A stretch of 64,000 nt of DNA from Brotonthovivens ammoniilytica (GTDB lineage Bacteria > Bacillota > Clostridia > Lachnospirales > Lachnospiraceae): the NCBI RefSeq assembly GCF_025566885.1, contig NZ_JAOQJQ010000002.1:671449-735448 (forward strand), given 5' to 3'. Below the pieces are notes generated by a model. That model saw only the letters and a list, made by a program, of their open reading frames with translations, was not told the origin of the DNA and made no database searches. Position 1 is the first letter of the stretch. Each line of letters opens with the position of its first letter. Positions 57,614 through 64,000 of this stretch are shown here, piece after piece. The translations under genes and the position numbers were made by a program.

Positions 57614-58968
57614 TGTTTGGACAAATAGTATCCTTCGTGAAGGGAGTGATAAGGAATATGTTCCCAGCGAAAAATATAAAACAGGCGCTGCAGGTGGAGA
57701 CTTGTATGTCCGAGACTATGCAGCAGAAACTTGAATTGTGGTCCTGCATGTATCAGGGAAGAGCGCCGTGGTGCAGGGGGCCGGTAAAGTCTTTGCGTAA
57801 AGAACAGGGTATCTGCAGAGAGTTTTCCAATGTATGCTTAAATGAGATGGAGAGCAGGGTATCAGTGGAAGCACTGGACAACATATATCAGGCGTCTATC
57901 CGTGACTTAAATGAGCATCTGCAGTCTGGAATTGCACTTGGCTCTTTTATTATTAAGCCCCTTGGAGGGGACAAGGTGGAATATGTAACTGCCGGCCAGT
58001 TTGTGCCCATCGAATATGATGCCCGGAGGCGCCTTGTTGATGTAGTTTTTGTACAGATCAAGAGACTTCAGGAAAACGGCTTTTATTATCGTCTGGAGAG
58101 GCATGCATTTAAAGAGGGGGTTTTAAAAATAACAAATCGTGCGTTTCACAGTCATTCAGAAACTGTAATCGGACGTGAAATCCCCCTGACAGAGGTAGAA
58201 GAGTGGGCGGCACTTCCAGAAGCCGTAGAGTATCACGGGCTGGAAAAGCCAGACTTTGGATATTACAGGAATCCCATAAAAAATGAAGTGGATGGAAGTC
58301 CCTGTGGTGTTTCTGTTTTTGACAGTGCCATTGAACAGCTGAAGCATGCGGACATCCAGGGAGCCAGACTGGACTGGGAATTTGAATCAGGAGAGCGGGC
58401 GATCAATGTGGATGCAGCTGCGTTAAGGGCAGTTCCAGAGATATCTAATGGGAAAACAAGACTTGTACTGCCGAAATTGAATGAGCGCCTATACCGGGGA
58501 TTGAATCTGGAAGCAGGAACAGATAAGGAGCTGTATCAGGAGTGGAGCCCGGAATTTCGGGATGTCAGTATTGTGAATGGATTGAATACCTATCTGCGCC
58601 AGGTTGAATTTAATGTTTCATTAAGCTATGGAGATTTGTCTGATGTATCAGATGTGGATAAGACGGCAACAGAAGCAAGAATTGCCAGGAAGCGTAAGTA
58701 TAACATGGTTCAGGCAATGCAGATGAATTTAAAGGAGTGTCTGGAAGACCTTGTGTATGCGCTGGCCTTTTATAACGCCATGACAAAGAGCGGCTATGAG
58801 TTCCTTTGTACCTTTAAAGACAGCATTCTTGTGGACGAAGAGACAGAACGCCAGCAGGACCGGTCGGATGTATCTATGGGGGCGATGCTGTTATGGGAAT
58901 ATAGAATGAAATGGTATGGAGAAACGGAAGAACAGGCAAAGGCAGCTGTGCAGCAGCTATGCAGATGA
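57613..58968 (+). CDS. Phage portal protein
   Basis: The 451-residue protein fits SPP1/A118-like portals (NVDAAALRAVPEISNGKTRLVLPKLNERLYRGL region, then TATEARIARKRKYNMVQAMQ). It forms the dodecameric ring for DNA entry. It starts at ATG 57613, overlapping the terminase stop (TAATG). Confidence 0.88.
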   Translation: MFGQIVSFVKGVIRNMFPAKNIKQALQVETCMSETMQQKLELWSCMYQGRAPWCRGPVKSLRKEQGICREFSNVCLNEMESRVSVEALDNIYQASIRDLNEHLQSGIALGSFIIKPLGGDKVEYVTAGQFVPIEYDARRRLVDVVFVQIKRLQENGFYYRLERHAFKEGVLKITNRAFHSHSETVIGREIPLTEVEEWAALPEAVEYHGLEKPDFGYYRNPIKNEVDGSPCGVSVFDSAIEQLKHADIQGARLDWEFESGERAINVDAAALRAVPEISNGKTRLVLPKLNERLYRGLNLEAGTDKELYQEWSPEFRDVSIVNGLNTYLRQVEFNVSLSYGDLSDVSDVDKTATEARIARKRKYNMVQAMQMNLKECLEDLVYALAFYNAMTKSGYEFLCTFKDSILVDEETERQQDRSDVSMGAMLLWEYRMKWYGETEEQAKAAVQQLCR

Positions 58969-59124
58969 CAAAGCAGTAAAATTATTGATATAAAAATCCT
59001 GGTAAATATAGATAGAAAATTAGGAACAGATACCGGAAATAAAAAATTAAAAGGGATCTTTGAGAAGCTGAGTTTGTAATGGTCCTTATATGGCTAACAT
59101 AAAAAACAGCAGGAAAGGGGCACT
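58969..59124 (+). other. Gap where a minor head (MuF) gene is usually found
   Basis: This 156-nt A/T-rich stretch between portal and scaffold holds no supported gene. Related phages place a MuF-type minor capsid gene here. Short stop-rich frames suggest either deletion or natural absence. Confidence 0.4.
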
Positions 59125-59727
59125 ATGGAGTTTTTAAGAGAAGTATTAGGTAATGAATATACTGGTTTTGAGGAGGCTGTCAGAATATGGAACGAAAAAC
59201 CGGAAAATCAGTCAAGACCAATCCGTATTGTAAATGCAGGTTCTGCTGGTTATATGAATCAGTCAGAACTTAGAACTTTAAAGGAAGAAAATGGTAAGTT
59301 AAAAAGTCAATTACAATCTGCAAAAGATATGCTAAAAAGTTTTGAGGGTACAGAAGTAAAAGCGTTAGTAGCAAAAATTGATATGCTTACAACGAGTCTT
59401 GATACTCAGAAGGAAGATTACGAAAAACGAATCGAAGATATGGAGTTTGATTATGAACTTAAATCAGCAATAGAAACAGTGGGTGGCCGCAATATGAAGG
59501 CGATTCAAGCACTTTTAGATATTGATAGTTTGAGGAAAAGTAAGGATAGGGCTATGGATATTCAAACTGCGATAGAGAACTGCTGGCAGGAAAATGCATA
59601 TTTGTTTGGGGCAGATGAACCAATTAATAATCCGATTGCTCCTACGGGTGGCATTGGAAATTATATAGATAGCGAGACCGCCACGTTAAGAATTTCTATG
59701 GGCTTATCTGCAGAAGATAAGAGGTGA
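59125..59727 (+). CDS. Phage capsid scaffold protein (GP20-like)
   Basis: The 200-residue protein has a long coiled coil (about 50-120, LRTLKEENGKLKSQLQSAKD), then FDYELKSAIETVGGRN and the end IDSETATLRISMGLSAEDKR, all typical of phage scaffold GP20. In this family the next gene is normally the major capsid; here it is a connector 4 nt later. Confidence 0.85.
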   Translation: MEFLREVLGNEYTGFEEAVRIWNEKPENQSRPIRIVNAGSAGYMNQSELRTLKEENGKLKSQLQSAKDMLKSFEGTEVKALVAKIDMLTTSLDTQKEDYEKRIEDMEFDYELKSAIETVGGRNMKAIQALLDIDSLRKSKDRAMDIQTAIENCWQENAYLFGADEPINNPIAPTGGIGNYIDSETATLRISMGLSAEDKR

Positions 59728-59731
59728 TGTT

Positions 59732-60145
59732 ATGTCTTATGTCGATTACAATTATTATATATCCGGGTATTTGAAGGGGAGATATCCCTTAATACCAGAG
59801 TCGGAATTCTGTTACTGGGAACAGCAGGCATGCACGGAAGTGAATAAAATTACTTTTGATTCTCTTGTAAGGAACAGCAAGTTTATATCCAACAGGGTAA
59901 AAGATTGTGTTTGTGAAATTTCAGAACTATTATATCAATCTAATATTATAATTCAACAGTCCTTTGAATATGGAGCTGCGGGTATAATATCATCTTATAG
60001 TAATGATGGAGAATCAGCTTCTTTTGATTTGAGTTATTCAGACTATACTGGGGCAGGGAAAGAACAAAAAATAAGAAAAATTATTTATCGTTATCTGGGA
60101 AGTACGGGACTGTTGTATCAGGGACTGTATGAGATGGAGGAATAA
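59732..60145 (+). CDS. Head-tail connector protein
   Basis: The 137-residue protein (VDYNYYISGYLKGRYPLIPESEFCYWEQQACTEVNKIT in two parts) resembles gp6-like connector proteins that follow the capsid gene. It overlaps in function with the next head-closure protein. AGAGGTGATG precedes the ATG. Confidence 0.75.
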   Translation: MSYVDYNYYISGYLKGRYPLIPESEFCYWEQQACTEVNKITFDSLVRNSKFISNRVKDCVCEISELLYQSNIIIQQSFEYGAAGIISSYSNDGESASFDLSYSDYTGAGKEQKIRKIIYRYLGSTGLLYQGLYEMEE

Positions 60146-60146
60146 C

Positions 60147-60560
60147 ATGAATCCAAATTATATATTTACAATTACGTTATATAGTTGTCAAAGGGCGGCA
60201 GATAGTCCGGATAAAAAAGAACATTGGAAAAGAACAATACTACGTAATTGTTTTTGGAAATCTGAGACGGCAGTTACACAGTTAGGGTCTCAGGCAGCCC
60301 CTAATAATACATATATAGTCCGTATCCCGATAAATCCAGATTACAGGTCTTATGCCGAATGGAATGAATCCATGCAGGGGTTTACAATATCTAACGGAGA
60401 TCTCATTATTTTGGGAGAATGCCTGGAAGAAATCACTGGAGAAAATGGTCATACTGCAGCACAGATATTAAAACAAAATAAACCAAATGCTTTTAAAGTG
60501 ACTGCTTTTTCAGATAATACAGAATTTCTGCTTGGAAAGCATTATCGGGCAGGAGGGTAA
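60147..60560 (+). CDS. Head-closure-like phage protein (DUF6751-type)
   Basis: The 137-residue beta-rich protein (YIFTITLYSCQRAADSPDKK, NTYIVRIPINPDYRSYAEWN) fits the small head-closure or adaptor proteins of siphoviruses. GGAGG lies 9 nt upstream of ATG 60147. Confidence 0.65.
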   Translation: MNPNYIFTITLYSCQRAADSPDKKEHWKRTILRNCFWKSETAVTQLGSQAAPNNTYIVRIPINPDYRSYAEWNESMQGFTISNGDLIILGECLEEITGENGHTAAQILKQNKPNAFKVTAFSDNTEFLLGKHYRAGG

Positions 60561-60561
60561 A

Positions 60562-60993
60562 ATGCCTTTAAAAGTGAATTTAAAATGGGATAGATCTAAG
60601 GAATCTATTATCAGAAAAAAAAATGGGGGTAAAGATGGGATGCTGTTTCTTGCAAATGAAGCGGTTCTGCTGATGAAGCCTTACATGACATCACTAGACT
60701 CAGGGGGAGTGCCAGAGGTTCAGATAGATGTAGCTGAGAAAAGCGGTAAAATTACTTATTCTGGGCCCAATATCCGTAATCAGTACAAAGGTGAAGATAT
60801 TCCTTTGGGTTATGAAACTGAGGATGAAAGCAAACTGCCTGAATGGAAGTTCCCGGTATCTAAAATATCAGCCTTGCAGGACAGTATATTTAGCCAGCCA
60901 CTCGCCACTTCCGGCTGGGATAAGGCCATGCTGACAGCCCGAAAAGAAGACTTGTTGAAAGTATATGAAATCTATTTGAAAGGACGCAGCTGA
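60562..60993 (+). CDS. Minor capsid / head-tail joining protein
   Basis: The 143-residue protein (MPLKVNLKWDRSKESIIRKK, ASGWDKAMLTARKEDLLKVY-type end) matches HK97 gp10-like tail-completion proteins of Firmicute phages. ATG 60562 follows GGAGGG. Its stop overlaps the next start (TGATG). Confidence 0.7.
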   Translation: MPLKVNLKWDRSKESIIRKKNGGKDGMLFLANEAVLLMKPYMTSLDSGGVPEVQIDVAEKSGKITYSGPNIRNQYKGEDIPLGYETEDESKLPEWKFPVSKISALQDSIFSQPLATSGWDKAMLTARKEDLLKVYEIYLKGRS

Positions 60994-61430
60994 TGACAAA
61001 ACATGATGCAATGAAAGCATACTTTGAGCCGAAGGTTCTAGAATTGGCCGGTGATCTTCTGACTTTTAATTTTTCCCCGGAATCTCCTGACAGTATTGCA
61101 TTTGTTACAAATTACAGTGATAAAGTGTTGAGAAAAAATATTCGAGTTGGTTCAGAGAAAGAATATGGTTTTTCTATTATTATTACCAGAGAATATTCTA
61201 CTTTTACAGATGATTTGAATCTGAAAGCCATGAACTTTGCTCAGGCATTTATGGATTGGCTGGATAGTCAGGATAAGATAAAAAGCTATCCGGAATTTCC
61301 GGATAACTGCCAGATTAAAAAAATAGAGAACTTGCAGAACATGCCGAATCTGGCCGGCATCAATGCAAAAGAAGGACTTGCCCGGTACATGTTACAGTGC
61401 CGGGTTGTTTATTTTGAGAAAGAGAGGTAA
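60993..61430 (+). CDS. Tail terminator-like protein
   Basis: The 145-residue protein (FSIIITREYSTFTDDLNLKA, AQAFMDWLDSQDKIKSYPEF) occupies the position and size of siphovirus tail-terminator proteins. It overlaps the previous gene by one base and the tail tube gene follows 4 nt later. Confidence 0.65.
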   Translation: MTKHDAMKAYFEPKVLELAGDLLTFNFSPESPDSIAFVTNYSDKVLRKNIRVGSEKEYGFSIIITREYSTFTDDLNLKAMNFAQAFMDWLDSQDKIKSYPEFPDNCQIKKIENLQNMPNLAGINAKEGLARYMLQCRVVYFEKER

Positions 61431-61434
61431 AAAC

Positions 61435-61950
61435 ATGAAATTAAGTGAATTAATGGCGGGAAAGACACCGAGTGCGGATTACGAAGGATGGGTGACAGCC
61501 GATGACTGGGTACTGGCAATTGATACTGCTGCCAGAGGAGATACTGAAACAAAAGTATCTGATTATGAAGTGGTGCAGATGGGGGTAGAAGGATTGGATG
61601 CACAGTTAAATCCGGTAACATCAGAAAAGACCTATATCCGTGCCGGTCAGTCTACACAGAAAACAGGGGCAGCGCGCTCTTTTGCTGTAACCGGTGACCG
61701 ATATGTGGGAGATCCGGCACAGGATTATATGCTTTCCCATTCGATTAAGTATGGAACAGGAAATGGTGTGGTTGTAAATTATGTTTATTTTTGCTTCCTG
61801 AATGGAGTTGGAGAAAAAGGACAGGTATCTGTAATTGTAAATTCCGACGGCGGCGGAAATGCCGGCGAATCTTCCAGTGTTGATATTCAGCTTTCAAAAA
61901 TTGGTGCAGAGCCAGAGGAATATACATATTCTGCAGAAGAAGGTATTTGA
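61435..61950 (+). CDS. Major tail tube protein
   Basis: The 171-residue protein (TYIRAGQSTQKTGAARSFAVTGDRYVGDPAQDYML in two parts) has the beta-rich tail-tube pattern. The ATG at 61435 follows GAGAGG; the frame is open upstream but overlaps the tail-terminator gene. Confidence 0.8.
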   Translation: MKLSELMAGKTPSADYEGWVTADDWVLAIDTAARGDTETKVSDYEVVQMGVEGLDAQLNPVTSEKTYIRAGQSTQKTGAARSFAVTGDRYVGDPAQDYMLSHSIKYGTGNGVVVNYVYFCFLNGVGEKGQVSVIVNSDGGGNAGESSSVDIQLSKIGAEPEEYTYSAEEGI

Positions 61951-61992
61951 TTAGCTTTATAGAAAAACAGCCAAAACAGGAGGATACTGTAA

Positions 61993-62310
61993 ATGAAATT
62001 GAACGGGAAAGAAGTGCGTTTTAATATTACTGATCCAAGGGATGCCAAACGGTATGAAGAAACACTTATAAAGCTGAAGAAAAAAGAAAAAGAACTCAAA
62101 AAATCCGGACAGGAGTATACGCTGGATGAAATCATGCGGGAAATTATTAAGATCTGCCGGGAAGTGCTTTGGGATTTTACCGGGCAGGATGTGTTAAAAG
62201 GCTGCCATGATGCGTTGATGGCAAAAGAAGTTTTATATCAGTTTTTACGGGAAGTAGCCCGGCAGAATGAAAGCTTATTGTCCCCATTTGATCCTGAACG
62301 GATCCGTTAA
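61993..62310 (+). CDS. Tail assembly chaperone-like protein
   Basis: The 105-residue protein is basic and helical in the middle (LIKLKKKEKELKKSGQEYTL) and ends with a helix (HDALMAKEVLYQFLREVARQ). Its place between tail tube and Gp15 fits a tail chaperone (DUF6673-like). AGGAGG lies upstream. It overlaps the next gene by 44 bp. Confidence 0.7.
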   Translation: MKLNGKEVRFNITDPRDAKRYEETLIKLKKKEKELKKSGQEYTLDEIMREIIKICREVLWDFTGQDVLKGCHDALMAKEVLYQFLREVARQNESLLSPFDPERIR

Positions 62311-62941
62311 CATCCTGATAGACCAGCTGCCGCAAACAGTAGAAATTGATCGAATACAGGTGCCTGTTAATTGGGGATACCGGGCCTGCATATTGCTGGA
62401 AATGGTAATGTTCAGTGGCCTTTCTGATGAAGAAAAAATCAGGAAGGCGCTGAACATTTTTTACTGTGGGGCTATCCCAGAGAATGTAGCAGCGGCGATT
62501 GAGAAAATGAGCTGGTTTTATAATTGCGGTGTCAGAAAAGGGAAGTCGGAAAGTATTTTAAATAAAGGGAAACGAAGTTATTGCTTTGAACAGGATGCTT
62601 TTCTGATTTATGCAGCTTTCTGGACGCAGTATCATATCAATTTGAATCAAATGGGAAATGAACAGCTGCACTGGTGGGAGTTTGCGGCTATGTTTGAAAG
62701 TCTGGATGACAGCCTGAAAATAAGACAGGTGATGTACTGGCGTCTTGCGGATACAAAAGGAATGTCTAAAAAGGAGGCGTCTTTTATCCGGAAGATGAAA
62801 AAGGTGTATGCCATTCAGGAGACAGAAAGCACTGCAGCTGGCAATGTAAAACTGGCCAGAAGGAATGCTGATATGCTCGCTTATGTGGAGCGGCGTTTCC
62901 GGGAGCAGGAAAAAGGCGGTGAGATATTTGGCAGAAAATGA
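62267..62941 (+). CDS. Bacteriophage Gp15-family protein
   Basis: The 224-residue protein contains VNILIDQLPQTVEIDRIQVP (usual N-terminus of Gp15), later RSYCFEQDAFLIYAAFWTQY and LHWWEFAAMFESL. Gp15 is the second tail-assembly chaperone. The first codons (KAYCPHLILNGS) are extra, so a start further inside or a frameshift from the upstream gene is possible. Confidence 0.8.
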   Translation: MKAYCPHLILNGSVNILIDQLPQTVEIDRIQVPVNWGYRACILLEMVMFSGLSDEEKIRKALNIFYCGAIPENVAAAIEKMSWFYNCGVRKGKSESILNKGKRSYCFEQDAFLIYAAFWTQYHINLNQMGNEQLHWWEFAAMFESLDDSLKIRQVMYWRLADTKGMSKKEASFIRKMKKVYAIQETESTAAGNVKLARRNADMLAYVERRFREQEKGGEIFGRK

Positions 62942-64000
62942 TGGAACCATAAAAATAGGAATTGAAGTAGATGACAGCGGAATAAAGACAGGCTTAAAGA
63001 TGGCGGAAAAGCAGACAAAATCCTCAGGAACGGCTATGGAGAAGCATATGAGGAAAGCCATAGAGGAAATGTCTGGAGCCGGAGCAAAGTTTATAAGTGA
63101 AGGCCAGAAAGAGGTTAAGAAACTTTTTGATGGCATTGCCAGTGAAACAGAAAAAATAAAAACATCATTTGCCCGCTTGAATGGTACGATCAGCCAGCAG
63201 GAGACAGGTGTGGGCAGGTTAAAAATAAAATATCAGGATCTTATACTGGAACAGGGAGAAACCTCAGAAAAGGCAAAGAAACTGGGGCAGGAAATACAGA
63301 AGCTTTCCGGCGGGCTAAAAGAAAATAAAACAAGAATGGGTGAGGCTAAGACAGCAGCGGATAAATTTGATCAGACGCTGGATGCGGCAGGAGAAGTATC
63401 AGAAAAAGCAAAAGGAGGATTTTCAGTTTTTGGAGATGCGATATCTTCTTTTGTAAAAAATATATTAACGAATGCCATTACCAGAGTTGGAGATTTTGTA
63501 TCATCTATTTTTGAGCTTTCAGAAGCAACAGAAGAGTACCGGCAGATGATGTCCAAGATATCCGGCAGCGCAGAAGCATTTGGATATTCTGTAGATGAGG
63601 CCAAAGACCGGTTTAAGGAATTTTATAAGTATGTGGGCGATGATCAGATGGCGGCCAATGCCATCACAAACCTGATGGGTATGAAGGTAAATACCGAAAC
63701 CCTTGACGGAGTAATAGAAGGAGCCATTGCAACCTGGACGGCTTATGGGGATTCGCTTCCTCTGGATGACCTTGCAGAAAGTATTACAAAAACTGTAAAT
63801 TCATCAAAAGTGGTTGGAACACTGTCTGATGCTGTCAGCCAGGCCAGCCTGACCAGTGAGGAATGGTCTGGCATCCTTGGAAAAGGAAGCAAAGCGCAGC
63901 AGGTATTTAACAAAATGCTGAAAGAGGGCAAGCCGGCAGAGGAAGCATTTGGCGCTGCACTGGGAGCAACATCTGATAAACAGGACCGTGCCAATATGGT
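62928..64000 (+). CDS. Tail tape measure protein, N-terminal part (runs off the window)
   Basis: From TTG 62928 the frame stays open to the edge (at least 357 codons). It begins MAENDGTIKIGIEVDDSGIK, then has long helical, glutamine/lysine-rich segments and a hydrophobic region near residues 165-190, typical of tape measure proteins that set tail length. AAAGGCGGTG lies upstream. It overlaps Gp15 by 14 bp. Confidence 0.85.
   Translation, partial: MAENDGTIKIGIEVDDSGIKTGLKMAEKQTKSSGTAMEKHMRKAIEEMSGAGAKFISEGQKEVKKLFDGIASETEKIKTSFARLNGTISQQETGVGRLKIKYQDLILEQGETSEKAKKLGQEIQKLSGGLKENKTRMGEAKTAADKFDQTLDAAGEVSEKAKGGFSVFGDAISSFVKNILTNAITRVGDFVSSIFELSEATEEYRQMMSKISGSAEAFGYSVDEAKDRFKEFYKYVGDDQMAANAITNLMGMKVNTETLDGVIEGAIATWTAYGDSLPLDDLAESITKTVNSSKVVGTLSDAVSQASLTSEEWSGILGKGSKAQQVFNKMLKEGKPAEEAFGAALGATSDKQDRANM

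Noticed and set aside
62221..62310. Programmed -1 frameshift between the two tail chaperone genes
   Set aside because: No proper slippery heptamer was found in the correct frame near the end of the first gene; only a five-T run occurs.
1..64000. rRNA or tRNA genes
   Set aside because: I saw no convincing cloverleaf with conserved T-loop (GTTCRA) and acceptor stem, and no 16S, 23S or 5S sequence; a tRNAscan/Infernal run would be decisive.

Overview
The window looks like the chromosome of an anaerobic gut Firmicute of the family Lachnospiraceae (Blautia/Ruminococcus-like). This is inferred from AGGAGG-type ribosome binding sites, moderate-to-low GC, the S10-spc-alpha ribosomal gene order with adk, map, a KOW protein and infA inside it, the four-cysteine S14, and nickel-pincer cofactor (lar) genes. 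No species-level marker such as rRNA is present.

Region 1 (1-1985): the start of a leftward gene at the left edge, a divergent MerR-type regulator, and a convergent RlmI-like rRNA methyltransferase.

Region 2 (about 2140-20450): one long ribosomal supercluster read rightward. Order: rpsJ-rplC-rplD-rplW-rplB-rpsS-rplV-rpsC-rplP-rpmC-rpsQ-rplN-rplX-rplE-rpsN-rpsH-rplF-rplR-rpsE-rpmD-rplO-secY-adk-map-KOW-infA-rpmJ-rpsM-rpsK-rpsD-rpoA-rplQ. The genes are ordinary; the spaces between some of them are not. There are structured leaders before rpsJ, rplC, rplF, rpsM, rpoA and rplQ. Three families of direct repeats lie between co-transcribed genes: a 108-bp unit between rpsN and rpsH, a 106-bp unit between rpsH and rplF, and four 129-bp units after rplQ whose first copy folds into a large branched palindrome.

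Region 3 (20459-43483): housekeeping and metabolism. It holds a nitroreductase-like protein, an NhaC-type antiporter, an orphan histidine kinase, a divergent CbiT-like protein, a hemerythrin, and a three-part CoA-disulfide-reductase/rhodanese/sulfite-reductase-like fusion. Next come a phosphohexomutase, a DsrE-like protein, a lipoprotein with DnaJ-type CXXCXGXG motifs, and larE-larC facing larB (nickel-pincer cofactor synthesis). The region ends with a mutS2-response regulator-histidine kinase operon, an HtrA-like protein that has lost its catalytic triad, a YhaM-type exoribonuclease and an RlmD-type methyltransferase with an extra C-terminal domain.

Region 4 (43484-46400): a visibly A/T-rich island with two tightly linked genes. 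The first is a Hanks-type kinase fused to a domain carrying a tRNA-guanine-transglycosylase-like CxCxxC...HH motif; the second is a small winged-helix/PD-(D/E)XK nuclease-like protein. They sit between the 3' end of rlmD and a prophage integrase, and are the best candidate here for an undescribed, possibly anti-phage, system.

Region 5 (46602-64000, continuing past the edge): a siphovirus-like prophage. Leftward: integrase, two tandem type I toxin-antitoxin modules (28- and 27-residue hydrophobic peptides with antisense RNAs), a truncated gene, an ImmA-like protein and a CI-like repressor. Rightward: Cro-like and excisionase-like proteins, small ORFs, Sak4-like NTPase, SSB-like protein, ERCC4 nuclease, CHC2 primase, DUF927 helicase-like protein, ArpU-like regulator, a TerS-TerL fusion, portal, scaffold, connectors, tail proteins and the start of the tape measure. 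No major capsid gene is found where one is expected, so the prophage may be defective or rearranged.
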